Shown in pieces: positions 54,154-64,000 of a stretch of 64,000 bases of DNA. Location of the stretch: positions 926,916 through 990,915 of the forward strand of contig NZ_CH672428.1 in assembly GCF_000152745.1 (NCBI RefSeq), read 5' to 3'. Positions within the stretch are counted from its first letter, which is position 1, and each line of letters starts with the position of its first letter. This stretch comes from Oceanicaulis sp. HTCC2633. Lineage in GTDB: Bacteria; Pseudomonadota; Alphaproteobacteria; Caulobacterales; Maricaulaceae. Made by a program: the position numbers and the translations under genes. A model generated the notes under the pieces. The model had not been told where the DNA came from, searched no databases, and worked only from the letters and a program-made list of their open reading frames with translations.

Positions 54154-55886
54154 CAGACGACCTCCGAGGCGTAGACATCCTCGCGTTCCGCAGCGAGGCG
54201 GTCGCGCACCGTGTCCGCGCTCAGCCCCATATCCTCCAGCGCCCGGCCGGCAAGCTGAAGCGCCGCTTCGGCGGTTTCCAGGGTCACATGGCTGGCGCCC
54301 GCCGCTTCCAGCTCCGCCGCGTGGCGGCGGTCGCGCGCCCGGGCCAGGATCAGCGCGTCAGGGCGCAAGCGACGCGCCGTGCGCACCATGTCGGAGGCCT
54401 TCTGGGGATTGTCCACGGTCACGACGAACATGTCCGCCCGCGCAGCCCCGGCCCGCTCCAGAAACTCTTCCCGGCCTGCATCACCATAATAGACGGGCCA
54501 GCCTTCCTTGCGGCCATCGGCGACCTTCTGGGCGTTCATGTCGAGCCCGATCAGGGAGACATTCTCGGTTTCCAGCACCCGCGCCATGGTGCGTCCGACT
54601 CGGCCGAACCCGGCAATGATCACATGGCCCTCCAGCTCCAGAAGGTCAGCGGGCAGTTCGCCCTGCCCCTGCGCATCCTCGGGTTCAGAGGCGAGCTTGC
54701 GGCCGAGGGCGGCCAGGGCCGGCGTCATCAGCATGGACAGTCCCGCGATGGCCGCGACCAGAGTTGAAATGTCAGCGGGGATAATGTCGCCCGCGCTGGC
54801 GGTGGCGAGAACGACAAAGGCGAACTCGCCGGCCGGGGCCAGCAGGAAGGCGGCTTCCAGCGAAAGCCTATGATCGCCCGCGAACAGGCGGCAGGCGAGA
54901 TAGACCAGCAGGGCCTTGACGATCAGCATGACCACGAGGCCCGCGATGACGACACCCGCATTCTGCCAGACTGCGCCCAGATCGAGGCCCATTCCGACCG
55001 TCATGAAGAAGACGCCCAGCAACAGCCCCTTGAACGGCTCCAGATCGATTTCAGCCTGGTGCTTGAACTCGGTCTCGCCCAGCATGAGCCCGGCCAGGAA
55101 CGCGCCCAGCGCCAGGGACAGGCCGGCGCCTGCGGTCAGCATGGAAGCGCCCACAACGACCGCCAGGGTCAGGGCCATCAGGAGATCCCGGCCGCCCGCC
55201 TTGGCCACCAGCCGGAAGACCGGTCGCAACACCAGACGCCCCAGCAGCAGGATCCAGGCGAGCGCCAGCAAGCCCTGGAACAGGGCGCTCAGCAGCGCCT
55301 CGCCCAGATCGGCGCCGGAATCTCGGGTCAGAAAGCCCACCAGGATCAGGATGGGCGCCACCAGGATATCCTGCATCAGGAGAACCGCCAGGGACGCCCG
55401 GCCCACCGGCGCCGCCGTCCGGCGCTCCTCGGCCATGATCTGCATGACGATGGCGGTCGAGGACAGCGCCAGCGCCAGACCGATCACAAGCGCTGCGGGC
55501 GCGGTCTGACCAATGAAGAAGCATGCGGCGCCCAGAATGGCGGCGCTGCCGAAAGCCTGCAGCCCGCCCGCGCCAAAGACGGCGCGGCGCAATTGCCAGA
55601 GCCTCTTGAAGGAGAGTTCGAGCCCCAGAAGGAAGAGCAGGAAGAGGACGCCCAATTCCGCGAAGGGCTTGGCGGCCTCAGGCTCGGAGATCGTCACCCA
55701 TTCCAGCACGCTGAAGCGTTCGGCCAGTCCGCCTAGCGCAAACGGGCCAAGCGCCAGGCCCGCGATGAGGAATCCCAGAACCGAGCTGAGCTTGAAGAGG
55801 CGAAAGAGCGGCACCACAACGCCGGCGGCGATCAGAAAGACCACCGCATCCTTCAGCCAGATTTCATAGCCATGCCCGTGTTCCAT
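54153..55886 (-). CDS. CPA2-family potassium/proton antiporter (KefB/KefC-like)
   Basis: A 577-aa inner-membrane protein. About 12-13 TM helices (about 12-385) carry CPA2 marks: LGFLIAGLALGPFALGG, FLLFLLGLELSFKRLW and LALSSTAIVMQIMAE...GRASLAVLLMQDILVAPI. A cytoplasmic RCK/TrkA-N domain (about 415-540) starts with GHVIIAGFGRVGRTMARVLE, a nucleotide-binding loop, with D at LIGLDMN. Kef proteins release K+ under electrophile stress and are gated by glutathione adducts. Glutathione reductase lies elsewhere in the window but is not linked. Confidence 0.88.
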   Translation of the reverse strand: MEHGHGYEIWLKDAVVFLIAAGVVVPLFRLFKLSSVLGFLIAGLALGPFALGGLAERFSVLEWVTISEPEAAKPFAELGVLFLLFLLGLELSFKRLWQLRRAVFGAGGLQAFGSAAILGAACFFIGQTAPAALVIGLALALSSTAIVMQIMAEERRTAAPVGRASLAVLLMQDILVAPILILVGFLTRDSGADLGEALLSALFQGLLALAWILLLGRLVLRPVFRLVAKAGGRDLLMALTLAVVVGASMLTAGAGLSLALGAFLAGLMLGETEFKHQAEIDLEPFKGLLLGVFFMTVGMGLDLGAVWQNAGVVIAGLVVMLIVKALLVYLACRLFAGDHRLSLEAAFLLAPAGEFAFVVLATASAGDIIPADISTLVAAIAGLSMLMTPALAALGRKLASEPEDAQGQGELPADLLELEGHVIIAGFGRVGRTMARVLETENVSLIGLDMNAQKVADGRKEGWPVYYGDAGREEFLERAGAARADMFVVTVDNPQKASDMVRTARRLRPDALILARARDRRHAAELEAAGASHVTLETAEAALQLAGRALEDMGLSADTVRDRLAAEREDVYASEVV

Positions 55887-55994
55887 GATGCGCCCCTCAT
55901 CGCCCGAATTGACGTCGAGATTAACCCTAAACGGGAAAATGCCGACGCTTTATGAATGAGGCGGACAAAAGGGGTGCGGCGAATGCGCTCTGAT

Positions 55995-56870
55995 CTATCC
56001 GGGCCGCTTGACCGGAAGCTTGTCCGGATTGCGCATGGTGTAGAGCCAGCCAATGCGGGACGGCTCCTGACGCGACGGCGCCAGCGTCGTGACATGGTCC
56101 AGCGCGCCCCCCTCCAGAATCGCCATGCCCGGCGCGCCGTTCACCATCACCAGCACAGGTCTGGCGCCGATCTGCTTGCGGGTCGCCAGAGCATGCATGA
56201 CCTGGGCGGTTTCATCGGCGCCATACAGCGGCCTGAGCGCGGCGCGCGCCTTGCCCCCGCCATCAGAGATCGCCACCACATCCTGGGCCAGAAGATCGCG
56301 AATGGCCTGAAGGTCGCCGCTGGCGCTCGCCTGCATCAAACGCTCCAGCAACCCCATCACCGCATCCCGGGAGGCGCCAAGCTGCATGGGGGCGGCGCCG
56401 GTCTTGGCCCGCGCCCGGCTGACCAGCTTGCGGCAGGCCGTCTCGCTCTTCTCCAAGACTGACGCAATCACCGCATAGGGCTCCTCGAACGTGTCATGCA
56501 GGACAAAGGCGGCGCGTTCGTCGGGCGTCAGGAATTCCATCACCCAGACCAGCGCCAGCTCGGCCTGCTGAACCGTCTCCAGCCGCGCCGTGAAGTCGCT
56601 GGCCGGGTCTTCCAGAACGGGTTCGGGCAGCCAGGGTCCGATATAGGACTCCCTGCGCGATCGCGCCCGTCTCAAAGCGTCAATGGCGAGACGGGTCGTG
56701 ATCGTGCGCAGCCAGGCGGCGGGTTGGTCGAGCGTCTCGGGCTCGACCTTGCGCCAGCGCAGCCAGGCCTCCTGAACGACATCCTCGGCGATCGCCCGCT
56801 CGCCCAGCATCCGATAGGCGAGCGCCATGAGCGAAGGCCGTTCGGCTTCAAAGACGGCTGTCTGTGTCAT
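55995..56870 (-). CDS. ECF41-type sigma factor with SnoaL-like C-terminal domain
   Basis: A 291-aa sigma-70 family extracytoplasmic-function factor. Region 2 (LAYRMLGERAIAEDVVQEAWLRW, about 17-39) and region 4 (LTPDERAAFVLHDTFEEPYAVIASVLEKSETACRKLVSRAR) lead to a fused SnoaL-like domain. That domain holds the two ECF41 hallmarks: DGGGK (about 203-207) and NPDKL near the end. In this group the C-terminal domain regulates the sigma factor, in place of an anti-sigma protein. Its ATG overlaps the stop of the upstream partner gene by 1 base. Confidence 0.9.
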   Translation of the reverse strand: MTQTAVFEAERPSLMALAYRMLGERAIAEDVVQEAWLRWRKVEPETLDQPAAWLRTITTRLAIDALRRARSRRESYIGPWLPEPVLEDPASDFTARLETVQQAELALVWVMEFLTPDERAAFVLHDTFEEPYAVIASVLEKSETACRKLVSRARAKTGAAPMQLGASRDAVMGLLERLMQASASGDLQAIRDLLAQDVVAISDGGGKARAALRPLYGADETAQVMHALATRKQIGARPVLVMVNGAPGMAILEGGALDHVTTLAPSRQEPSRIGWLYTMRNPDKLPVKRPG

Positions 56871-57793
56871 CAGGACTGCACCGTTCGCGTTTCGCCATCC
56901 ACCCTGAGCCTCAGGCAGGCCTGCCCGTGTCCCAGAGCGCGCTTGAGCAGAGGATAGCTGCGAGCCACCAGAACCGCATAGGCCACGGCGAGCGCGGCGC
57001 TCTGGCCATACTGGCGGATGATGGCGTGACGCAAGCCCTGAACGGCGTCATCGCGGCGCATCAGGGCCTGGGCAAAGCGAAAGCCCAGGGCTGCGCTGTC
57101 TTCCGTGCGATCGAACGCTCCATCGATCAGGGCGTTGATCACGGAGGGGCTGACCCCGCGGGCCAGCAACATGTCCACAGTCAGCTGGGCGCAAGGTCCG
57201 CAATCCTCTTCCAGCATGGCGCCCAGCGTCGCCCCGGCGGTCAGCAGGTCCGGCGCCGCCCCCTGAAAGGCCGCGAGTCCCTGAAACTGCTGGAAGCGCA
57301 CCAGCGTGTCCGGCGCCATTTCGGTGATTTCGTGCAGATAGCTGGCGTCATAGGACCATTGCCGCTCGAAGCGCTCTGTCAGCTTGTGCTGCAGGTTTCG
57401 CCCCCCAATTCCGGGAGCGAGCGCAGGCACTCTGAAAAGGGCGAAACCGGCGGCGATCACAGGGGCGATGACACCGAAGAGATCAGTCCCAAGCGCCCCC
57501 AGGCTGGTCGGGCCCATGGCGACCAGCCCGACGGCATGCAAGCCCGCATGAAGCGCAGGCCAGCTCAAGCCGGCCATCATCAGGCCTCGCGCGCCCATCC
57601 AGGCGCCGACGGCCAGAACGGCGCCGGACGCCAGAAAGGCGAAGCCGATATCAAGAACAAAGTGCGCATTGTAGGGCCCGGTCATCCGCACGCCGGGCGT
57701 CAGCGCATACCAGAGCGGGCCGGACAACAGCATGGTCAGCCCGGTGGCGATCAGGACCAGGGCGCAGGCGTAAACGATCAGTCGTGCAATCAT
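56870..57793 (-). CDS. membrane protein fused to a carboxymuconolactone decarboxylase/AhpD-like domain
   Basis: A 307-aa protein. Four TM helices (about 5-25, 42-65, 72-92, 100-120) precede a soluble domain (about 130-300). EEDCGPCAQLTVDMLLARGVSP (about 196-217) matches the CxxC-containing motif of CMD/AhpD proteins, although the usual His after CxxC is replaced here. ECF41 sigma factors are typically encoded next to a CMD, oxidoreductase or epimerase that is their main target; here that partner has a membrane anchor. Its end overlaps the sigma gene start, so the two are coupled. Confidence 0.7.
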   Translation of the reverse strand: MIARLIVYACALVLIATGLTMLLSGPLWYALTPGVRMTGPYNAHFVLDIGFAFLASGAVLAVGAWMGARGLMMAGLSWPALHAGLHAVGLVAMGPTSLGALGTDLFGVIAPVIAAGFALFRVPALAPGIGGRNLQHKLTERFERQWSYDASYLHEITEMAPDTLVRFQQFQGLAAFQGAAPDLLTAGATLGAMLEEDCGPCAQLTVDMLLARGVSPSVINALIDGAFDRTEDSAALGFRFAQALMRRDDAVQGLRHAIIRQYGQSAALAVAYAVLVARSYPLLKRALGHGQACLRLRVDGETRTVQS

Positions 57794-57859
57794 GTCAGTC
57801 TCCCTTTGCTGGAAGACTTGACGGATGACTGCTCCCTGATGTGACGGACGGGCTGTGAT

Positions 57860-58300
57860 TTATCCGCGCTTGAGCGTCACGAAGACTTCCGACGCGATGC
57901 GCCAGCCATCGCCATCCAGACGCCATTTGGCAAAGTAGCGGCCCGAATAGCGCACGTGGACGCCGTGCGCGGACCAATCGCCCTTCCAGCGGCCGGTCTC
58001 GGCGGCCAACAGACCGTCCTCGCCCACATCGATGCGCATGGGCGTGCGCAGATAGCTGACATTGGGCGCCTGATTGATGATGGAGCGCCAGGCGTCCAGC
58101 TGGACGTCGCGCCCGGCCATCAGCTCGGCGTCATCGCCGGGCACGAGCGTGCAATCCTCGCACAGGGCCGCCTCGATGGCGCTGAAATCCCGCTCGGACA
58201 GCGCCTGATTGAAGGCGGCGCGGGCGGCGGCGATCTGTTTCGCCGCCGCCTTGTCGCCTGTCAGCTGGATATCGGCGCCGGGTTTGGCTCGCTTGACCAT
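57860..58300 (-). CDS. NTF2-like/SnoaL (DUF4440) family protein
   Basis: A 146-aa alpha+beta cone protein. AAARAAFNQALSERDFSAIEAALCEDCTLVPGDDAELMAGRD is the helical start with the pocket-lining region, and YSGRYFAKWRLDGDGWRIASEVFVTL forms the curved sheet. The family includes isomerases, dehydratases and binding proteins, so the function is open. Its start overlaps the alaS stop by 1 base, so it is coupled to alaS. It could also be linked in time with the SnoaL-tailed sigma gene beyond it. Confidence 0.78.
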   Translation of the reverse strand: MVKRAKPGADIQLTGDKAAAKQIAAARAAFNQALSERDFSAIEAALCEDCTLVPGDDAELMAGRDVQLDAWRSIINQAPNVSYLRTPMRIDVGEDGLLAAETGRWKGDWSAHGVHVRYSGRYFAKWRLDGDGWRIASEVFVTLKRG

Positions 58301-60960
58301 CAGCCCGCCAGAACCTGACGAATGGCCGCCAAGGCATCTTCAGCCTTGTCGCCATCCGGGCCGCCCGCCTGGGCGAAGTCCGGACGGCCGCCGCCGCCCT
58401 TGCCGCCCACTGCGGCGGAGCCGGCGCGGACGAAATCAACCGCGCTCATCGAGCCTGTGAGGTCGTCGGTCAGGCCCACGGCCAGCGCGGCCTTGCCGTC
58501 ATTGACGCCCACAAAGGCCGCGATACCCGAGCCCATCTGCTTGCGCGCCTCGTCCACGAGACCGCGCAGATCCTTGCCGCCAACGCCTTCGACCACACGG
58601 GCGATCAGCTTGATCCCGTTGATCTCTTCAGGACCGGCCGGCGCCGCGCCGCCGCCCCCGCCCCCGCCCATGGCGAGCTGTTTCTTGGCTTCGGCGAGTT
58701 GGCGTTCCAGCGTCTTGCGCTCGGCCTGCAGCGCCTCGATGCGCTCCACCAGCTCCACGGTCGGCACTTTCAGCGCCGCAGCCGCATCCTTCGCCTTGTT
58801 CGCCTCGGCTTCCAGCCATTGACGCGCGGCCTCGCCGGTCACGGCCTCAAGACGGCGCACGCCCGCCGCGGCGGAGCTTTCACCCACGATCTTGAACAGA
58901 GCGATGTCGCCCGTGCGATTGACGTGGATGCCGCCGCACAGCTCGACCGAATAGGCCTTGTCGTCGGATTTGAGCGAGTCGCCCATGGCCAGCACGCGCA
59001 CCGTCTCGCCATACTTCTCGCCAAACAGCGCCAGCGCGCCGGCCTCAATCGCCTTCTCGGGCGTCATCTCGGCGGTTTTCGCCTCGGCGTTCTGCCGGAT
59101 CACCGCATTGACCTGCGCCTCGATGGCGGCGGTCTCGGCCTCGGTCAGCGCCTTGGCGTGGGAGAAGTCAAACCGCAACCGGTCCGGGCCCACATAGGAG
59201 CCTTTCTGGGTGACGTGCGGGCCGAGCACATCGCGCAAGGCGGCGTGCAAAAGGTGGGTGGCGGAGTGATTGGCGCGCACCTTGGTGCGGCGCTCGGCGT
59301 CCACAGACTGGGATGCGGCGTCCCCGATCTTGATCCCGCCCTCTTCCAGCACGCCGATATGGGCGTAGATGGAGCCCGCGCGTTTCTGCACGTCAGAGAC
59401 GATGAACCTGGCGCCATTGTCGAAGGTGATGACGCCCGCATCGCCGATCTGGCCGCCGCCTTCGGCATAGAAGGGCGTGGACTTGAAGATCAGCTCGGCG
59501 CCCTGGCCTGCAGAGAGTTCAGACTGCTCGGCGCCATCGGAGACAATGGCGGTGAGCTCAGACTGACCGTCATGGGTGTGATAGCCGACGAAGTCGGTCG
59601 CGCCGAGACGATCACGGACCGAGAACCAGAGCGCTTCGGGCGCCGCCTGGCCAGACCCGGTCCAGCTGGCGCGCGCGTCGGCGCGCTGGCGCTCCATGGC
59701 GGCGTCAAACCCGGCATGATCAACGCTCAGTCCGCGCGTGCGCAGCGCGTCTTCGGTCAGATCGAGCGGGAAGCCATAGGTGTCGTAAAGCTTGAACGCG
59801 GTCTCGCCCGGCAGCGCATCGCCTTCCTTCAGATTGGCGGTCGCTTCATCGAGCAGGGTCAGACCGCGACCCAGCGTGCGCTGGAAGCGTTCCTCCTCGC
59901 CGCGCAGGGTCTCCTCGATCACCGGCAGGGCGCGCGGCAGTTCGGGGAAAGCCTCGCCCATCTCGTCAGACAGGGTCTTCGCCAGACCGAACAGCACCGG
60001 CTCATTGGCGCCCAGAAGGTGCGCATGGCGCATGGCGCGGCGCATGATCCGGCGCAGCACATAGCCCCGGCCTTCATTGGACGGCGTGACGCCGTCGGCG
60101 ATCAGGAAGGAGGTTGAGCGCAGATGGTCCGCGATGACCCGGTGGCTCGCCAGCGCATCCCCCTCGGCCTTCACCTTCAGCGCCTCTTCAGAGGCGTTGA
60201 TCAGGGTCTTGAACAGATCGACGTCATAATTGTTGTGAACGCCCTGCAGTACGGCCGCGATGCGCTCGAGCCCCATGCCCGTATCGATGGAGGGCTTGGG
60301 CAGGTTGATGCGTTCGCCGCCCGCCTGCTGCTCGAACTGCATGAAGACGAGGTTCCAGATCTCGATGAAGCGGTCACCGTCCTCTTCCGGCGTGCCGGGA
60401 GGGCCGCCCCAGATGTCCGGGCCGTGATCAAAGAAGATTTCCGAGCACGGACCGCACGGGCCGGTATCGCCCATGGACCAGAAATTGTCCGAGGTGGAAA
60501 TGCGGATGATCCTGTCGTCAGACAGGCCCGCAATCTTGCGCCACAGCGCCGCCGCCTCATCATCCTCGGAATAGACCGTGACCAGCAGCTTGTCCTTGGG
60601 CAGGCCGAACTCCTGGGTCACCATCTTCCAGGCGAACTCGATGGCGTTGTCCTTGAAATAGTCGCCGAAGGAAAAATTCCCCAGCATTTCAAAGAAGGTG
60701 TGGTGGCGGGCGGTATAGCCCACATTATCGAGATCGTTGTGCTTGCCGCCCGCGCGCACGCATTTCTGCGAGCTCGTGGCGCGCACATAGTCGCGACGCT
60801 CGGCGCCTGTGAACACGTTCTTGAACGGCACCATGCCGGCGTTCACGAACAACAGGGTGGGATCATCCTGGGGCACCAGCGGCGCCGACTGGACGATCTC
60901 ATGGCCTTCTTTGGCGAAGAAATCGAGAAACTGGCTTCGGATATCGCGCAAGGCGGTCAT
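58300..60960 (-). CDS. alaS: alanine--tRNA ligase
   Basis: An 886-aa class II synthetase with an editing domain. [52 protein letters not shown] starts the catalytic domain. The editing site has [19 protein letters not shown] (HxxxH, about 563-581) and [14 protein letters not shown] (CxxxH, about 672-685). Before the C-terminal C-Ala domain a coiled coil ([25 protein letters not shown]) meets a seven-glycine linker ([13 protein letters not shown]). The length is normal. RecA lies upstream on the same strand, the usual neighbour, separated by a hairpin. Confidence 0.97.
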   Translation of the reverse strand: MTALRDIRSQFLDFFAKEGHEIVQSAPLVPQDDPTLLFVNAGMVPFKNVFTGAERRDYVRATSSQKCVRAGGKHNDLDNVGYTARHHTFFEMLGNFSFGDYFKDNAIEFAWKMVTQEFGLPKDKLLVTVYSEDDEAAALWRKIAGLSDDRIIRISTSDNFWSMGDTGPCGPCSEIFFDHGPDIWGGPPGTPEEDGDRFIEIWNLVFMQFEQQAGGERINLPKPSIDTGMGLERIAAVLQGVHNNYDVDLFKTLINASEEALKVKAEGDALASHRVIADHLRSTSFLIADGVTPSNEGRGYVLRRIMRRAMRHAHLLGANEPVLFGLAKTLSDEMGEAFPELPRALPVIEETLRGEEERFQRTLGRGLTLLDEATANLKEGDALPGETAFKLYDTYGFPLDLTEDALRTRGLSVDHAGFDAAMERQRADARASWTGSGQAAPEALWFSVRDRLGATDFVGYHTHDGQSELTAIVSDGAEQSELSAGQGAELIFKSTPFYAEGGGQIGDAGVITFDNGARFIVSDVQKRAGSIYAHIGVLEEGGIKIGDAASQSVDAERRTKVRANHSATHLLHAALRDVLGPHVTQKGSYVGPDRLRFDFSHAKALTEAETAAIEAQVNAVIRQNAEAKTAEMTPEKAIEAGALALFGEKYGETVRVLAMGDSLKSDDKAYSVELCGGIHVNRTGDIALFKIVGESSAAAGVRRLEAVTGEAARQWLEAEANKAKDAAAALKVPTVELVERIEALQAERKTLERQLAEAKKQLAMGGGGGGGAAPAGPEEINGIKLIARVVEGVGGKDLRGLVDEARKQMGSGIAAFVGVNDGKAALAVGLTDDLTGSMSAVDFVRAGSAAVGGKGGGGRPDFAQAGGPDGDKAEDALAAIRQVLAG

Positions 60961-61050
60961 GGGGCACTCCGGGCGCTGGCGCGCGGCGTTTGAGAGGATG
61001 GCCGCCTGCTGGTGCGGCGGCCCTTGGGTGTCGGTTCTCCCCCATATACG

Positions 61051-61081
61051 AACGGGCGCCCGGTCAAGCCAAGCGCCCGTT
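61051..61081 (-). terminator. hairpin between recA and alaS
   Basis: AACGGGCGC (61051-61059) pairs with GCGCCCGTT (61073-61081), with an inner GG...CC extension. It lies 50 bases past the recA stop on the minus strand and is followed by CGTATATG. It probably ends or attenuates recA transcription. Confidence 0.6.
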
Positions 61082-61130
61082 GTATATTCATCACCGAAAT
61101 CAGGGGTGATGCGGCAGTTTCAACGCAGCC

Positions 61131-62213
<1,083 letters not shown>

Positions 62214-62284
62214 CAGGTCGGCCCTCCTTATTTCACGCCCGACCGAGTCGGGCAATGAAGCCAACCGTACTTATTTTGTTCCGG

Positions 62285-62299
62285 GAACGCAACAGGAAC
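62285..62299 (-). promoter_or_regulatory. SOS (LexA) box upstream of recA
   Basis: On the minus strand GTTC-CTGTTGC-GTTC fits the alphaproteobacterial LexA direct repeat GTTC-N7-GTTC exactly. It lies 72-86 bases before the recA ATG. An overlapping GTTCCGGGAAC palindrome (62278-62288) extends the site. Confidence 0.85.
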
Positions 62300-62345
62300 A
62301 TATTCCGCGGTGGAACACCCGCTTCCGCCCAGCGCAATCAGCGTC

Positions 62346-64000
62346 TTAGGCCCGCTGGCGCGCCGCGAGCTCTTCCTTCACGCGCTCGGCGAGCTGCTGG
62401 ATGTCGAACGGCTTGGGCAGGAAGGAAATCTCGAGATCGTCCGACAGCGTGTCGGAAAACTCTTCCTTGGCGTAGCCGGAAATGAAGACGATTCGCGCAT
62501 TGCCCAGGAGATGCCGCGCCTCCTTCAGAAGGCCCGGACCATCCAGCCCCGGCATCACCACGTCGGAAATCAGAAGATCAAAGCTCTCGGGCTCTTCCTC
62601 GAGGATTTCCAGCGCTTCCTCGCCATCACAGGCCTCGACGACCTCATAGCCCCGCCGCACCAGCGTCTTGGCGGCGATGGCGCGCACGGCGTCCTCGTCC
62701 TCCACGAACAGGATACGCCCCTTGCCGGCGAGATCGGACGGCACGGGTTCGGCGGTCTTGGCCGCTTCCTCGCGCGCCAGCTCGGTCTGCTCTTCCTCGC
62801 TCGGCACATGGCCGGGCAGGTAGATGTGGAAGGTCGTCCCCTTGCCAACCTCGGAGTCCACGAACAGGAAGCCGCCCGATTGCTTGACCACCCCATAGAC
62901 GGTCGCAAGCCCCAGCCCTGTGCCCTGCCCGGCTTCCTTGGTGGTGAAGAACGGTTCGAAGATCTTCTTCAGCGTCGCCTCATCCATGCCGGCGCCGGTA
63001 TCGGACACATGGATCGCGGCCCAGTCGCCATCCTTGGGGTTCGGCGCCCCGGCGCGGGCCACATCCTCGGCGGAGACCGCTGCGGTGGTGATGGTCAGCA
63101 CGCCGCCGCCTTGGGACTTCATGGCGTCGCGGGCATTGGTGGCGAGGTTCACGAGCACATTGTCGATCTGGTTGCGATCCGCGCGCACCAGCGGCAGGTC
63201 GCGGCCATGCTTGATATCGAGCCGCACGGTCTCTTCCAGGATCTGGCCCAGCATGATCGAGCAGTCCGACAACACATCTGAAATATCGAACACGGTGTTG
63301 CGGAAGGTCTGCTTGCGCGAGAACGCCAGAAGCTTGCGCACCAGCCCTGCCTGACGGGTGACGGTGGAGTTGATCTGCTGCAAGTCCTGATAGGACGGAT
63401 CGCCCACCGGGTGCCGGTTCAGGAGCTCGCCGACATTCAGGCGGATCGCGGTGAGCATGTTGTTGAAATCATGCGCCACGCCGCTGGCGAGCTGGCCCAC
63501 CGCCTGCATCTTGCCGGCCTGGGCGACCTGTTGCTCGAGCGCCTTCCAGGACGAGATATCGACCACATAGGCGACCCGCTTGCCCTCACGCGACGGCGAC
63601 AGGAAGACCTGCACCGCGCGCTCGCCATCCTCGCCCGCCTTCAGGCGCACTTCGCTGGGCTCGCCGCGGCCCGCGAGCGCGGAGGCGAGCACATTGTCGA
63701 TCCGGCCATCCCCGCCGATTTCGAACAGGGATTCAAAGGTCGCGCCGGGCACCGCCGCGCCGCCCGAGAGCTTGAGAAGCGCCGGATTGGCGTCCTCGAT
63801 CACCGCCACGGCGGGATCGGCGTCATCCAGTCGCGCCACGCCGAACGGCGCAGTGGCGAACATTTCATCAAAGGACCCGCCCGCAAGCGAGGTTCCGACC
63901 GGAGAGGCTTCCTGCACGGCGTGCGGAACCGCCACGCCCGGAGGCGCGCCTGTGACGGAAAGCTCATAAACCACCGCGCGCGCCTTGGCGGGGCGGTCGT
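62346..64000 (-). CDS. cckA: cell-cycle hybrid histidine kinase CckA (5' end outside window)
   Basis: The visible 551 codons run to the window edge in frame, so the N-terminus with its TM helices is missing. A PAS-like sensor (to about residue 140 of the visible part) precedes the phosphoacceptor helix GQLASGVAHDFNNMLTAIRLNVGELL, with His in VAHDFNN. The ATPase domain has DNVLVNLATNARDAM (N box), DTGAGM (G1) and GQGTGLGLATVYGVV (G2). A C-terminal receiver has RILFVEDEDAVRAIA, the phospho-Asp in LLISDVVMPGLDGPGL and the Lys in FLPKPF. CckA feeds phosphate through ChpT to CtrA to control the cell cycle in Caulobacter-like bacteria. Confidence 0.9.
   Translation of the reverse strand, partial: DRPAKARAVVYELSVTGAPPGVAVPHAVQEASPVGTSLAGGSFDEMFATAPFGVARLDDADPAVAVIEDANPALLKLSGGAAVPGATFESLFEIGGDGRIDNVLASALAGRGEPSEVRLKAGEDGERAVQVFLSPSREGKRVAYVVDISSWKALEQQVAQAGKMQAVGQLASGVAHDFNNMLTAIRLNVGELLNRHPVGDPSYQDLQQINSTVTRQAGLVRKLLAFSRKQTFRNTVFDISDVLSDCSIMLGQILEETVRLDIKHGRDLPLVRADRNQIDNVLVNLATNARDAMKSQGGGVLTITTAAVSAEDVARAGAPNPKDGDWAAIHVSDTGAGMDEATLKKIFEPFFTTKEAGQGTGLGLATVYGVVKQSGGFLFVDSEVGKGTTFHIYLPGHVPSEEEQTELAREEAAKTAEPVPSDLAGKGRILFVEDEDAVRAIAAKTLVRRGYEVVEACDGEEALEILEEEPESFDLLISDVVMPGLDGPGLLKEARHLLGNARIVFISGYAKEEFSDTLSDDLEISFLPKPFDIQQLAERVKEELAARQRA

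Overview
The window reads as ordinary chromosome from a GC-rich alphaproteobacterium. The best fit is a Maricaulis/Oceanicaulis-like stalked or budding marine relative of Caulobacter. This is inferred from a CckA hybrid kinase, a DUF1476 F1-ATPase inhibitor, the purC-purS-purQ-purL and bolA-grxD gene sets, a GTTC-N7-GTTC SOS box before recA, and many TonB, M28 and LytTR proteins. No phage structural genes, insertion sequences, rRNA genes or CRISPR arrays were seen.

Layout. 1-5.3 kb: end of tyrS, a MurD2-type ligase facing a MurL epimerase, a D-glutamate-cyclase-family gene and a membrane LytTR regulator. MurD2 and MurL together imply that D-Glu enters peptidoglycan by ligating L-Glu and then epimerising it. 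5.3-11.6 kb: a LACTB-like serine hydrolase, a DNA glycosylase and a Fur-type iron cluster (TonB receptor, small membrane protein, PepSY protein). 11.6-14 kb: the one accessory region, with two tandem STAS-like paralogues and then a tRNA-Leu(UAA) gene cut in its anticodon loop by a 1,039-bp AT-rich insert. The insert carries an AbiV-like abortive-infection gene (apparently frameshifted), a complete replacement tRNA-Leu(UAA), and subterminal copies of an 18-bp palindrome. 14-25.4 kb: ClpP-like protease, CinA domain, sfsA, thioesterases, M28 peptidase, map, gltX, two related Yip1-like membrane proteins, HU. 25.4-35.3 kb: amine oxidase, class II DAHP synthase, gor, radC, threonine synthase, an MFS transporter, purB. 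35.4-46.5 kb: L,D-transpeptidase with a DUF882 peptidase, thioredoxin, DUF1476, pur operon, bolA, grxD, rpsD. 46.6-64 kb: membrane proteins, a chemoreceptor, TrmJ-like methylase, icd, a Kef-type antiporter, an ECF41 sigma factor with its carboxymuconolactone-decarboxylase-type partner, alaS, recA and cckA (cut by the window end).

The strongest candidate for something undescribed is the split tRNA-Leu island at 12,880-13,926. Removing exactly 1,039 bp between two ACTTAAAA copies rebuilds a near-perfect 89-nt tRNA. The island supplies its own tRNA-Leu(UAA), and its AbiV-like genes lie on the strand that the interrupted tRNA promoter would read. The MurD2/MurL plus D-glutamate-cyclase neighbourhood comes second, followed by the membrane-fused partner of the ECF41 sigma factor. 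All functions are read from sequence alone; no database search was possible.
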